The notes under the pieces were generated by a model. That model was not told where the DNA came from. It worked only from the letters and a program-made list of their open reading frames with translations, and did not search any database. DNA of 62,171 nucleotides, taken from positions 1 to 62,171 of the forward strand of contig CAYXWN010000005.1 in assembly GCA_964468815.1 (NCBI GenBank), given 5' to 3'. The DNA comes from UMGS621 sp964468815 (GTDB taxonomy: Bacteria; Bacillota; Clostridia; Christensenellales; Borkfalkiaceae). The position numbers were made by a program, and so were the translations under genes. Below are positions 32,021-42,128 of this stretch, piece after piece (position 1 is the first letter of the stretch; each line of letters starts with the position of its first letter).

Positions 32021-33973
32021 ATGAAAAGAAAAAAGATTATATCGGCGGTGGCGGGAGCGTTATTTGCCGCGCTCCTTGCACTCGGCGTCGTCGGTTTTGT
32101 TTGCATGCGTTCTACGTCTGCATTTCAATTGGATTCGGAGAACGTCGATACCGGAAAATCCGCCGTATTGTTACAAGATCAATTGATTACGGTTCGGCAG
32201 GACGAGTCCGAATATCGGTTGGTTTCTTGCGGTGCGGACGGGGAAACGCTTTGGTCGTATGAGATGGAAGATTATCTCACCATGCTTTCTGCTGTCGGCG
32301 ATTCCGTTTACGTCGGCGCAGGCAGATCGGTTTTCGTATTGGATCAAACGGGAAGTTTGAGAGATTCGTTTTCTTTGGATTACATTCCGACGGGAATAGC
32401 TGGAAATTCCGATACGATCGCCGTTACCTCTTCTATTTCTACGACTAAAAACGTATTGTCCGTTTATCGTGTAAGCGATTCCGGAACAGTCGAACTGACG
32501 TACGATCTGGATTTTAACAGAAAGATTTTGCAAGTGTCGGTCGGAGAGGACGGCTCGGTTTTGTTCGGAACGGGAAACGCGGTGTTTGAATGTGTGAAAA
32601 GCGCGTCCGACCGTTATACGGCGGTAAAACTTTTCGACGCGCATCTTTCGTTCGCCGGCTTATATGCGAAATCGCGCGAGGTTGTTTATCTTGCTTTGAG
32701 CAACGGCGTGTTGGAAAGAAATACGAGAAGCGGAAGCGATTATCTTGCGGAAACGGTTGCCTCGTTCGGAAACGGCGGCGGTTTGATTGCGGAAAACGGA
32801 AACGGGAAAATTGCCGTCATTGATTATACCGGTGCGGCGATTCTTTATGACGCTACGGAAGAGAAAATCGTTCGGACGTTCCGTTCGATCTCTTCTTCGA
32901 CGGGAATTTCCCTTTCGGAAGACAGGGTGATGGTGTTCAAAACGGGGACGTTGCCGCAACTTTTCGATTTAGATCGTCTTTCGTCCGTTTCCTTTTTTCA
33001 AAAGGCTTCGACGTATCTGACCGTTTCGATCGTGCTGTTCGGAATCGTCTTTTTGTTGACGGTGGTGTTTTTGTTCCCCAAAGGCGAGGCGAAACTCCGC
33101 GCGATAGCCGGCAAGTTGAACAAAAGCAAAAGGAGTTATCTTTATTTGTTGCCGACGTTCGCGTTGTTGCTGTTGTTCAGTTATTATCCGATTATTTGGG
33201 GCTTTTCGTTGGCGTTTCAAAATTACATGCCGGGGATGAGGGCGGATTTCGTCGGGTTGGCGAATTTCGTCGCCGTATTAAAAGACGAGCAATTTTGGTC
33301 GGGTACGCTCAATATGTTGATCTTTTTGGCGACCGATTTGTTTAAGGCGATTTTGCCCCCTCTTTTGATTGCGGAAGTAATTCATTCCGTCAACAGCAAA
33401 CGGGCGCAATACGTGGCGCGCCTTGTTATGTTTCTGCCCGGGATTCTGCCCGGCGTTGCGGCTACGCTTTTATGGCAGGACGGAATTTTCGGTACGGAAG
33501 GCGCGGTCAGTCAACTGTTCGGCGTGTTGGGCGTCGAGCATTTGTCACAGATGGATTGGCTTGGAAACGACGCGACGGCAAAGTGGGCGTTGGTATGTTT
33601 CGGATTCCCTTGGGTAGGGCAATATTTGATTTATTACGGCGCGTTGCGCGGAATCCCCGAATCAATTTACGAGGCGGCGGAACTGGACGGGTTTTCTTGG
33701 TTCGGAAGATTGGTTAAAATTGATATTCCGATGATCGCGGCACAGATTAAATATATCTTCGTGACCACGTTCATTTCTTCCATACAAAATTTTTCGCGCG
33801 TATTTATTACGACGAACGGCGCGTTCGATACCAACATTCCCGCCCTCGAACTGTACAAAAATATTACGACGCATCAGAATTACGGCGTTGCTTCCGCAAT
33901 GGGAATCATCTTGTTTATTTTGATTTTCGGCGCTACGCTGTATAATATGAGATCGAAAAAAGAGAGTTACTGA
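32021..33973 (+). CDS. ABC sugar permease (MalF-type) fused to an extracytoplasmic beta-propeller
   Basis: A 650-residue two-part protein. After a first membrane helix (about 5-28) come about 300 residues outside the membrane with propeller-like repeats: SCGADGETLWSYEMED, VYVGAGRSVFVLDQTGSLRDS, VLFGTGNAVFECV, KIAVIDYTGAAILYD. These repeat the pattern of PQQ/WD-like blades. A helix follows at about 331-353, and then a complete MalF-type permease (about 370-650) with the EAA loop EAAELDGFSWFGRLVKIDIP. The start at 32021 follows CCGGAG. The single frame has no disruption, so the fusion is real. The propeller may sense or hand over substrate (inference). Confidence 0.85.
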   Translation: MKRKKIISAVAGALFAALLALGVVGFVCMRSTSAFQLDSENVDTGKSAVLLQDQLITVRQDESEYRLVSCGADGETLWSYEMEDYLTMLSAVGDSVYVGAGRSVFVLDQTGSLRDSFSLDYIPTGIAGNSDTIAVTSSISTTKNVLSVYRVSDSGTVELTYDLDFNRKILQVSVGEDGSVLFGTGNAVFECVKSASDRYTAVKLFDAHLSFAGLYAKSREVVYLALSNGVLERNTRSGSDYLAETVASFGNGGGLIAENGNGKIAVIDYTGAAILYDATEEKIVRTFRSISSSTGISLSEDRVMVFKTGTLPQLFDLDRLSSVSFFQKASTYLTVSIVLFGIVFLLTVVFLFPKGEAKLRAIAGKLNKSKRSYLYLLPTFALLLLFSYYPIIWGFSLAFQNYMPGMRADFVGLANFVAVLKDEQFWSGTLNMLIFLATDLFKAILPPLLIAEVIHSVNSKRAQYVARLVMFLPGILPGVAATLLWQDGIFGTEGAVSQLFGVLGVEHLSQMDWLGNDATAKWALVCFGFPWVGQYLIYYGALRGIPESIYEAAELDGFSWFGRLVKIDIPMIAAQIKYIFVTTFISSIQNFSRVFITTNGAFDTNIPALELYKNITTHQNYGVASAMGIILFILIFGATLYNMRSKKESY

Positions 33974-33974
33974 G

Positions 33975-34847
33975 ATGGAAATAACGGCAAAAAAACAGAA
34001 AATGGGCAGAAAAACGGGGATAAAAGGTCCTGTCGCCCAGACGGCATTGCACGTTTACCTATGGTTTACGGTTGCGCTTGCTCTTTTTCCTCTGGCTATT
34101 ACGATTATGTTTTCCTTAAAGGGAATCAATGATTTCGACAAGGGGTTTTGGACGATTCCTTCGACGATCTGTTGGAGCAATTATACGTACGGTTTTTCGC
34201 GCGTTCTCAAAAATATGGCGAACAGCGTTTGCGTGGGCGTAATCGTATCTTTGTGCGTGGTGGGACTGTCGTCCTTTGTGGCATACGTTTTTACGCAGAG
34301 GGATTTTTACGGAAAAAACGTCTTGTTTTCTTTAATTATCGCGTTGATGATGGTTCCCGGTATTTTGGCGATGACTCCTCGTTATCTGTTGATTCAGAAT
34401 CTCAACTTGAAAAACTCTTGGTTTGCGTTGTTGCTTCCGTGGATTAGCGGAAATCAAGTCGGGGCGATTTTTCTCTTCCGTACCTTTATGGGACAGCACC
34501 CCAAGGAGATTTTTGAGAGCACGCGGATAGACGGCGCAGGGGATTTTGCGCAATATTTTTATCTTTCGCTGCCCCTTACCGTTCCTATTTTGATTATACA
34601 GTTTATTAACACCTTTTCGGGGTGCTATAATGAATACGTATGGTCGATGTTGGTAATCGACAAAGCGGATATGCAGATGTTGATGCCGCAGTTAAAGACG
34701 ATTATTTTTGAGGCGACGCAAGATACGGGGAATCCCGGTATTACGTACGCCATGTATTTGATCAGCAGTATTCCGTTGATCATAACCAGCGCGGTCGGGT
34801 TGAAGTTCTTTATCAACGGGGATTTCGCCGGCGGACTGAAATTGTAA
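33975..34847 (+). CDS. ABC sugar permease (MalG-type)
   Basis: A 290-residue inner-membrane permease with about six helices, partner of the fused permease one base upstream. The EAA loop reads ESTRIDGAGDFAQYFYLSLPL around residue 181, and contacts the ATPase. Length and the final FINGDFAGGLKL are typical of MalG-type subunits. No ATPase gene is in the locus; in many Firmicutes one shared MsmK-like ATPase serves several such transporters, which would have to be encoded elsewhere. Confidence 0.92.
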   Translation: MEITAKKQKMGRKTGIKGPVAQTALHVYLWFTVALALFPLAITIMFSLKGINDFDKGFWTIPSTICWSNYTYGFSRVLKNMANSVCVGVIVSLCVVGLSSFVAYVFTQRDFYGKNVLFSLIIALMMVPGILAMTPRYLLIQNLNLKNSWFALLLPWISGNQVGAIFLFRTFMGQHPKEIFESTRIDGAGDFAQYFYLSLPLTVPILIIQFINTFSGCYNEYVWSMLVIDKADMQMLMPQLKTIIFEATQDTGNPGITYAMYLISSIPLIITSAVGLKFFINGDFAGGLKL

Positions 34848-34860
34848 AAGGAAAGAGAAC

Positions 34861-37446
34861 ATGGAACATAACTTTGAACTTTACGGATTAACGGCGGAAT
34901 ATGCGGAAAATCCGATCGGTTTGTTTACGGAAAAACCGCGGTTTTCTTGGAAATTTCACGCTTATCCGAGTTTTTTTCAAAAAGAATATCGGTTGACGGT
35001 CGCTTCTTCTCGCGAAAATTTGGAAAAGGGTATATACGATTTGTGGGATAGCGGCTCGGTTGCAGACGAGCGGAACGTCGCCGTCGAATACGAGGGAAAA
35101 GCGCTGACCTCTCGGAGCGTCGGATATTGGCGTTGCTCCGTGACGGACGCAGAGGGGAATCGGGCGGAAAGTGAAATTCAGTCTTTCGAGATCGGGCTTT
35201 TGCACGCGGAAGATTGGCACGGTACTTGGCAAGCCGCGCCTCTGCATTTCCCCGGGCGCGCGCAATATTGGAGATGTCCGTTTGTGTTGCCGAACAAAGT
35301 CGTTCGTCGGGCGCGCGCGTACGTTTGCGGTTTAGGGTATCACGAACTGTATCTGAACGGAAAGAAAGTCGGAAACGCGGTTTTAAGTCCTGCTCCGACC
35401 GATTACGGGAAACGCGTGCTGTATTGCACTTACGATATCACCGACTTTTTAAAGACGGGCGGAAACTGCGTCGGCATTATTTTGGGATTCGGGTGGTTTG
35501 GCGCGCGCAAACTCAATTTGCAGATGGACGTTGATTTCGCGGACGGCACGAATACCGAAATTTTTTCTTATCATAATGCCAATTGTTGGCGAGTGGGGTG
35601 CGGCCCGATTCGAGAAAACAGCATTTACGACGGAGAGGTGTACGACGCTCGTTTGGAACGGGAAATCGACGGGTGGGCTACTTACGACTTTCACGCCGAT
35701 TACGATAACGGTTGGGTGTTTTCTTGCTGTACGGACGCTCCCGCCGGAAGGCTTGTTGCACAGACGATGGAACCTATCTTGCCGATTACCGATTTCCCCG
35801 GGAAATTACTTTATCGGAAGAATAACAGAAGCGTTTACGATTTTTCGACGAATATTGCCGGTTGGGTTCGTTTTTCCGTGAGGGGTGCGTGGGGCGCGAC
35901 GGTTACCGTACGGCACGCGGAGGTGTTGTCGTCGGACGGGACGTTGGATACGGTTAATTTGCGTACGGCGCGCGCGACGGACGTGTATTGTCTGAGCGGA
36001 GAGGGCGACGAGGTTTACGAGCCTCGCTTTACCTATCACGGCTTTCGTTATGCGGAAATCGTCGTAGACGGAGATGCGGAAATTACGTCCGTTATCGGTC
36101 GGTTCGTACATACGGCGGTCAAGGCGATCTCATCTTTTGACAGTTCGGACGAAACGCTTAACCGCTTGCATTTGAACGCGGTCACGACGGAAGCCGCGAA
36201 TATTTACGGGATTTTAACCGATTGTCCGCAACGGGACGAACGGTTCGGTTGGCTGAACGATTTAACTTCGCGCGTATATCAAGAGGTGTACAACTTCGAT
36301 ATGGCGCGCACGTATCGAAAGGTGTTGGCGGATATCGCCGATACGCAGCGAGCGGACGGAGCGATTTCGGATACCGCGCCCGTCGGAATCGGCAGAACAC
36401 CGGCAGATCCGGTTTGCGCGTCCTTTTTGTTGGTAGGGCTGTTTTCTTACGAGGTCTACGGCGATCGACGTTTGCTTGTCGAGCATTATCATTCGTTAAA
36501 AGCGTGGGTGGATTATCTCGGTTCGCGGACGGAGAATCGGATTCTGTCTTATTCTTATTACGGCGATTGGGTGTGCCCGTATCCGCCGAACGACGCGAAC
36601 ACGCCGAACGACGCAAAGACGCCCGGCGAATTGATATCCGCCGCGTATTATTATTGGCAAGTTTCTTTGATGGCTCGGATTGCGGAAATTACCGAACATG
36701 AAAAAGACGCCGCCGATTATCGGACGTTGGCAGAAGAAATCAAGCAAGCGTTTAACGAGCGGTTCTTTTGCGAAAAGACGTGTAATTACGGAACGGGAAG
36801 TCAGAGTTGTAATGCGGTCGCTCTTTCCGTCGGGTTGTGTAAAGACGAACATCGGGAAACTTTGGCAAAGCGCGTAGCGGAAAATATCGAAAAAATGAAT
36901 TTTCACAGTACCGCAGGGAATCAAGGATATCGCCACGTCTTTTACGCGTTGGGTGACGCCGATTATAACGACATCCTCTATCGAATGTTGGTGAATCCGG
37001 AATATCCGGGGTGGGGATATATGATCGCTTGCGGCGCGACGTCCGTTTGGGAACGATGGGAAAAAGAACCGAAAATCGGAATGAATTCCTTTAATCACCC
37101 GATGTTCGGCAGTTACGACGCGTGGCTGTTCCGTTCGCTCGGCGGAATCCGTTTGGCAAAAAACGCTGTCGGAGCGAATCGAATCGAGATCGTTCCGTCC
37201 GTGCCGAAAGCGTTGCGCTTCGTACGCACGGAAACGGAAACCGTGAACGGTGCGGTGAAATCGTCTTGGGAGAAAAAAGACGGAAAGATTACGTACGATA
37301 TTACGATTCCTCCCAACACGCGGGCGGAAATCGTCGTGCGCGGCGAGATTTTGCAAACAGAGGGCGAAATCGGCCGCAAGACGGAGGGGGAACGCAACCG
37401 TTTGACCGTCGCTTGCGGAAATTATCGCATCGTGACGAGGGAGTGA
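34861..37446 (+). CDS. Alpha-L-rhamnosidase, glycoside hydrolase family 78
   Basis: An 861-residue enzyme that removes terminal alpha-L-rhamnose. The N-terminal beta domains carry RFSWKF and the GYHELYLNGKKVG / LSPAPTDYGKRVLY motif of the GH78 beta domain. The alpha/alpha-barrel holds the general acid Glu460 in CPQRDERFGW and the base Glu731 in ATSVWERWE. A C-terminal beta domain closes it. There is no signal peptide, so it acts in the cytoplasm on imported oligosaccharides, which fits the transporter upstream. AAAGGA precedes the ATG. The exact aglycone or linkage is unknown. Confidence 0.93.
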   Translation: MEHNFELYGLTAEYAENPIGLFTEKPRFSWKFHAYPSFFQKEYRLTVASSRENLEKGIYDLWDSGSVADERNVAVEYEGKALTSRSVGYWRCSVTDAEGNRAESEIQSFEIGLLHAEDWHGTWQAAPLHFPGRAQYWRCPFVLPNKVVRRARAYVCGLGYHELYLNGKKVGNAVLSPAPTDYGKRVLYCTYDITDFLKTGGNCVGIILGFGWFGARKLNLQMDVDFADGTNTEIFSYHNANCWRVGCGPIRENSIYDGEVYDARLEREIDGWATYDFHADYDNGWVFSCCTDAPAGRLVAQTMEPILPITDFPGKLLYRKNNRSVYDFSTNIAGWVRFSVRGAWGATVTVRHAEVLSSDGTLDTVNLRTARATDVYCLSGEGDEVYEPRFTYHGFRYAEIVVDGDAEITSVIGRFVHTAVKAISSFDSSDETLNRLHLNAVTTEAANIYGILTDCPQRDERFGWLNDLTSRVYQEVYNFDMARTYRKVLADIADTQRADGAISDTAPVGIGRTPADPVCASFLLVGLFSYEVYGDRRLLVEHYHSLKAWVDYLGSRTENRILSYSYYGDWVCPYPPNDANTPNDAKTPGELISAAYYYWQVSLMARIAEITEHEKDAADYRTLAEEIKQAFNERFFCEKTCNYGTGSQSCNAVALSVGLCKDEHRETLAKRVAENIEKMNFHSTAGNQGYRHVFYALGDADYNDILYRMLVNPEYPGWGYMIACGATSVWERWEKEPKIGMNSFNHPMFGSYDAWLFRSLGGIRLAKNAVGANRIEIVPSVPKALRFVRTETETVNGAVKSSWEKKDGKITYDITIPPNTRAEIVVRGEILQTEGEIGRKTEGERNRLTVACGNYRIVTRE

Positions 37447-38433
37447 ATGATGGAAAAGTATTTTTTACACCCCGAAAAGGTACGCCGTTATTTGGCGGAT
37501 GATTTTGAAACGCTTGACTTAAACGCTTATTACGATCCGTCCGATATTTTGGATCGCCCCGAACCCGTCACGTTGCGGATTCCGAACGAGATGACGGGAT
37601 CGGGCATTGCGTTCTTATCCGAGCGAGGCAATCCTTCTTTTGCCCGAACGTATGAATGGGAAACGGGTGAGGAAACCGTCGTTTTTTACAATTGTTATCC
37701 GGGAAGAACCTACAACGTACGGTTTCGGTCGGGAGAAAAAACGGCGGAGTCGTCTTTTTGCACGGACGCGGAACTTCCGTGTACGTTGTACGTGGACGGA
37801 ATCCGTAACGTGAGGGATTTCGGCGGTTGGACGGCGAAAAACGGCGTATTGCGAGAGGAATTGCTTTATCGCGGTAGCGAGATGAATTTGATCGACAATC
37901 ACGGGATCGAACTGACCGAAGAGGGAAAGCGAACGATGTTGAAAACGCTTGCGATTCGGACGGATCTCGATTTGAGAAACGAAAAAGAATCGGGCTTTTT
38001 AACCGAAAGTCCTTTGGGGGCGCAAGTCCGCTATTTCAGAAAGCCCGTTTTGGGTTACATGGATTTTTTCGGAGAGCAGTTCAACGATACGGTTCGGGAG
38101 ATTTTTGAAATTTTGGCAAATCGAGAAAATTACCCGATATACGTGCATTGTTGGGCGGGCGCGGATCGCACGGGGACGTTGATCGCTCTGTTAAAGGCGG
38201 CGCTCGGCGTTTCTTACGAGGATATCACGCGGGATTTCGAGTTGTCTGCTTTTTCGGTTTTCGGCTTGCGCGGAAGATGTAATCGGGATTTCACTTATTG
38301 CGAGGTGTTCGAACATTTGAAGTCCGTTTATTCTGCACCGTCGCTTTGCGACAGCGCGATTCGCTACTTGTTTGAAAAGGTCGGAATAAACGAAAATACG
38401 CTGAATGCGATTCGGAGTATTTTGGTGGGATAA
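37447..38433 (+). CDS. Tyrosine-phosphatase-like (CX5R) phosphatase
   Basis: A 328-residue protein. The N-terminal 110 residues look like a beta-sandwich (TLRIPNEMTGSG, ERGNPSFARTYEWETG). From about residue 115 the IphP/Y_phosphatase3 pattern begins: DGIRNVRDFGGW, ELLYRGSEMN, IRTDLDLRNEKESG, then HCWAGADRTGTL with nucleophile Cys235 and the phosphate-loop Arg. No signal peptide. Such enzymes dephosphorylate proteins, lipids or sugars. Its place between a rhamnosidase and a glycerophosphodiesterase suggests a glycan or sugar-phosphate substrate (inference). It starts right after the rhamnosidase stop. Confidence 0.85.
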   Translation: MMEKYFLHPEKVRRYLADDFETLDLNAYYDPSDILDRPEPVTLRIPNEMTGSGIAFLSERGNPSFARTYEWETGEETVVFYNCYPGRTYNVRFRSGEKTAESSFCTDAELPCTLYVDGIRNVRDFGGWTAKNGVLREELLYRGSEMNLIDNHGIELTEEGKRTMLKTLAIRTDLDLRNEKESGFLTESPLGAQVRYFRKPVLGYMDFFGEQFNDTVREIFEILANRENYPIYVHCWAGADRTGTLIALLKAALGVSYEDITRDFELSAFSVFGLRGRCNRDFTYCEVFEHLKSVYSAPSLCDSAIRYLFEKVGINENTLNAIRSILVG

Positions 38434-38445
38434 AAATAGGAGATT

Positions 38446-39876
38446 ATGATGAGAAAAACTGTAAATTTATTTTTATTATCGGTAATATTCGGAGGAGTTA
38501 TTATGTTGTTTTGCGGCGCTTGCGGTGGTACTCGCGTAAAAGCGGAGGAGTTTCGTTTTTCGGAAACGGCGAATGGAAAAATCGAGCAGACGTATGAAAA
38601 ATGTATCGTTGTATATGATTCTTATGCGAGAAATTACGAGGTCGAAGCCGCCCGAACGGCAGTTGAGTTTTTCGGCGAAAAGAAAGACGGCTTTGTCGAA
38701 TTGGTCGATCAAGATGCTTTTTCGGGAGAAACCGAAAACGCGCTTGTGGTTTATATCGGTTCGGTCGATTGTGCGGAAGCCGATGCCGTTTGGAATGATT
38801 TTGACAGCTCCGGGTATTTGATTTATTGCGACGAGTCGAAAATTGTGGTGCGCGGAAGCACTGCGGAAAATACGTATTACGCCGTGAATCGGTTGACGGA
38901 GTTGCATTTACACGGAAATCCGAACGTGATAACGAATATCGAAAAGGGTAAGGCGTACGAGGAAACCGTCGAGGTCGCGAGGGAAGATTATCTTGCGAAT
39001 ATTGATTCGTTCCCTGCGGTTTGGAAATACGAATGGACGCCGCCGACTTGGATTTTCGATTTCGAGCAGAAACTTTCCGATCTCGTCGCAAAGGACGGGC
39101 GACCGATGGCGTTTGCGCATAGAGGCGATTTGGAATGTTATCCCGAAAATTCCATCGAGGGAATCATTAGCGCCGTATTAAAGGGCGCGGATGCGATCGA
39201 AATTGATTGCGCGTTGACTTCGGACGGCTTTTTGGTATTGAATCACGGCGAAGAATTGAACGCGACGACCGATTGGTCGGTTAAACGCGGAAAAACGGTG
39301 AACGGGATAGTTCTCCCGACGTCGAATAAGGTAAACGATTGGACGTATGAACAACTGTGTTGCTTGAATTTGCGGACGGGAAACGGTTCTTACAGCGATT
39401 CGGGAAGCGAAATTAGCGATTATAAAATCGCGACGTTGGAAGAGGCGTTCCGCGTTTGCAACGAAAAATGCTTTTTGAGTATTGATCGCTTGCATTGCGA
39501 TCTGACGACGGGCAATGCGCTTGACGATTCCCAAATGGGCGTCAACAATCCGTATTGGCCGCAGGTTCACGAATTGATCAGAAAGTTGAATGCGCCGCGT
39601 TGTATGCTTTACGTCAATTTGGCAAAGACGCAAGAGGATGCAAACGCGTTGCGTAAAATCATCGAAGAGGAATTTAACGTGAAAAGCCCGACTTTATTCG
39701 ATCGCGCCGGGTGGCATAATTCGGTCATTGAATGGTATGAAGAATTTTCTCTCACGACGGAGAAAGAATTCAGAGAATATTACGAGCATTGCCTTACGTT
39801 AGGCAGTTATATTTTAAGTAATCGGTTGAGTCGCGTCATTGATTGGGTGGATCAATATTATGCAAACGGAAAGTAA
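38446..39876 (+). CDS. Secreted glycerophosphodiester phosphodiesterase family protein
   Basis: A 476-residue exported protein. A hydrophobic leader at residues 7-27 ends in FCGACGG, a weak lipobox, so lipid anchoring is possible. Residues about 45-155 resemble the small beta-alpha domain found before several glycoside hydrolase barrels. The catalytic TIM barrel begins about residue 220: FAHRGDLECYPENS, then DAIEIDCALTSDGFLVLNH gives the usual H-R-G, E-x-D and H residues. It would cleave glycerophosphodiester bonds outside the membrane. TAGGAG precedes two adjacent ATG codons; either may be used. Confidence 0.85.
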   Translation: MMRKTVNLFLLSVIFGGVIMLFCGACGGTRVKAEEFRFSETANGKIEQTYEKCIVVYDSYARNYEVEAARTAVEFFGEKKDGFVELVDQDAFSGETENALVVYIGSVDCAEADAVWNDFDSSGYLIYCDESKIVVRGSTAENTYYAVNRLTELHLHGNPNVITNIEKGKAYEETVEVAREDYLANIDSFPAVWKYEWTPPTWIFDFEQKLSDLVAKDGRPMAFAHRGDLECYPENSIEGIISAVLKGADAIEIDCALTSDGFLVLNHGEELNATTDWSVKRGKTVNGIVLPTSNKVNDWTYEQLCCLNLRTGNGSYSDSGSEISDYKIATLEEAFRVCNEKCFLSIDRLHCDLTTGNALDDSQMGVNNPYWPQVHELIRKLNAPRCMLYVNLAKTQEDANALRKIIEEEFNVKSPTLFDRAGWHNSVIEWYEEFSLTTEKEFREYYEHCLTLGSYILSNRLSRVIDWVDQYYANGK

Positions 39877-40993
39877 TCTGTTGACTGCGCCTGCGGTTTT
39901 TGCGGTCGGAACGAATTATCAAATCATGGCGGTGGCGGACGAGAATATTCTGTTTTGGGTAGAGGTCGGCGACAAACGCTTTTACGACCACTCGAACGGA
40001 GTGATGCGCAGCGGACGGCGCGCGCATCGCGCGATCGTTCCGATGAAGTTGTTAGACGAGGCTCGCGCCTATACCGTCTGTTGGCGCACGGCGGACGATC
40101 GGACGGGCGCTTATATAAAAACGGGGGAAGCACAACGGCGGAAATATGATTTTACCCCCGTGCCCGATCACGGAAAGATCAATCTTTACCAGATTGCCGA
40201 CGCGCATCAAAAGCCGTGTTTGCCCATGCAGACGGCAAAATATTTCGGTGAAGCGTTGCATCTTTTAGTGATTAACGGCGATACGTTCGACTTTTTGAAC
40301 GACGGGAGCGATTTCGATTATCTTTACCGTATGCTGTCCGAAATCACCGAGGGACGGATTCCCGTTGTTTTTACAAAGGGCAATCACGATAATAAGGGGG
40401 AATTGGCGGAAAATTTAGAGGATTATACGCCGACTGACTGTGGAAAATCTTATTATACGTTCCGTTTGGGAAGAATTTGGGGAATGGTTCTCGACTGCGG
40501 AGAAAACTGTGCCGACGACGCAGCGGAATACGGAAACGCAGTCTGTCATCACGTAATGCGAGAAGAGGAAACGGATTTTATCCGCAACGTAATTGCCGAT
40601 GCCGATCGGGAATACGCCACGGACGGCGTGGAATATCGTTTGATCCTTTCTCATTGCGCGTTTACGAACGTCAGGAGCAAGCCGTTTGATATCGAAATCG
40701 AACTTTATCGGGCATGGGCGTCCCTAATCGCCGAAAATATTCAGCCAGATTTAATGTTGAGCGGACATTTGCATATTACGGAACTCAGCCTTCCGGGCGG
40801 ACCGTTGGATACGCTCGGACAGAGTTGCCCCGTCGTTATCGGGGCGAATCCCGTCGGTTGGCAGTCCGGTGTTTTGACCGATTTTATCGGCTGCGGAATC
40901 ACGCTTGACGGCAGTAAGGCTTCCGTGTTGTTTACCGATTCCGCGCTTCGCGTAACCGAACGGCACGACCTTCGCTTGGAGAAGAGAAAATGA
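39860..40993 (+). CDS. Calcineurin-like metallophosphoesterase
   Basis: A 377-residue two-metal phosphoesterase. Motifs in order are YQIADAHQ (D-x-H), LVINGDTFDF (G-D), FTKGNHDN (GNHD), LILSHCAF and LSGHLHI (GH-x-H), all intact. About 100 N-terminal residues form an Ig-like beta domain, as in some bacterial phosphodiesterases. No signal peptide is seen. The start at 39860 follows GGTGGA and overlaps the end of the preceding gene by 17 nt. It may remove phosphate from the product of the diesterase upstream (inference). Confidence 0.87.
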   Translation: MQTESNLLTAPAVFAVGTNYQIMAVADENILFWVEVGDKRFYDHSNGVMRSGRRAHRAIVPMKLLDEARAYTVCWRTADDRTGAYIKTGEAQRRKYDFTPVPDHGKINLYQIADAHQKPCLPMQTAKYFGEALHLLVINGDTFDFLNDGSDFDYLYRMLSEITEGRIPVVFTKGNHDNKGELAENLEDYTPTDCGKSYYTFRLGRIWGMVLDCGENCADDAAEYGNAVCHHVMREEETDFIRNVIADADREYATDGVEYRLILSHCAFTNVRSKPFDIEIELYRAWASLIAENIQPDLMLSGHLHITELSLPGGPLDTLGQSCPVVIGANPVGWQSGVLTDFIGCGITLDGSKASVLFTDSALRVTERHDLRLEKRK

Positions 40994-42092
40994 AAAGTTT
41001 ATCTGAATTTTTAAGAGAATATCGGACGTGCAAAACCGTTTCGGAAGAAGCGTCGGACGCGTTTTTTCCGAAAGAAGAAAATATTAAACCGATTTATTAT
41101 TCGGTCGGGACGAAAAATCGCGTCTTTGCTTATTACGGGAAACCTTCGACGGTATGCCCCGAAATCGGTTATCCTGCCGTATTGCTGATTCACGGAGGGG
41201 ACGGTTGCGCTTATTACGAATGGGTGAAAGAATGGACGGACAAGGGGTTCGTTGCGATTGCTCCCGATTTTTCCGCGCAGTTTGCCGCAGACGAAAAGGA
41301 TCGGTTAAAGAAAAATCCTTTGGCGGTCCGATCGGGTATGGCTCTGTCGCCGATTTTAAGGAAGAATCGTCGTGGTTGTATTTCGGGGTGGCGAGTGCGT
41401 TTTCTGCACTCGACGTATTGTGTGCGGATTCTTTTGTCGATCAAACAAGGTTGTTCGTGCAAGGAATATCTTGGGGCGGTTTTTTAGCGCTTGCATATGC
41501 GGCGTTCGATTCGCGGTTGCGCGCGCTTTCCGTGATTTATTCGAGCGCGTTTATCTCGGACAGCGAGTGGGGCAAAAATCGCGGATTAAAAGACTTTTCC
41601 GCGGCCGAGTTGAACGATTATAACGCGCGTATTGATCCGCAGTCGTATTTGCATCAGATCGGGATTCCGATGCTTTTTTCCGCCGGAACGGACGACGGTG
41701 CTTTTACCGTCAATAACCGCAAGCGGACCTCCGATCGCGTTGCCGGCGAAAAGGTGTTTTCCTATCGCCTTTCCTTTCCGCACGGGCACGTTTCGGGATG
41801 GTCTCAGCCGGAGAGCGGTTATTTCTTTCGTGCGGAGGGAGAGGGGCGCGCTGTTTCTCCGCTTGTGCTGTTGAAAGAAGACGGATTCATTTCATGGGAC
41901 GGTGCCGGCTATGAAGACGTTTTTTTCGTTTTTACCGAGGAGGACCCCATGGAGAAAGATATTTGTTCCTGGCGGCAGACTGCCGCTGCAAGGGGCGTGC
42001 GGTTTCCGTCGGGAGAGATAAAGGCTTGCTTTTTTTTCGGTATAATCGAGGGAAAATATTGTTTCAGTTCGGACGTGTATTTTGTTCGGTAA
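40990..42092 (+). pseudogene. Alpha/beta hydrolase (esterase-like), frameshifted
   Basis: Two frames make one protein of about 367 residues. The first part (40990 to about 41315) has AVLLIHGGDG, the oxyanion-hole motif. The second part has GGPIGYGSVADFKEESSWLY, then VQGISWGGFLALAYAAF with the nucleophile Ser, GTDDGAF and FPHGHVSGW carrying the acid and His. The switch needs one extra base near the A5 run at 41311-41315, which would restore KKKSFGGP. This resembles cinnamoyl/acetyl-xylan-esterase-type hydrolases acting on sugar esters. It is either a real recent mutation or a sequencing error. The ATG overlaps the preceding stop (ATGA). Confidence 0.8.
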
Positions 42093-42128
42093 AAATTACG
42101 GCGCGGAAAATTATTTGAGGGAAAGTCG

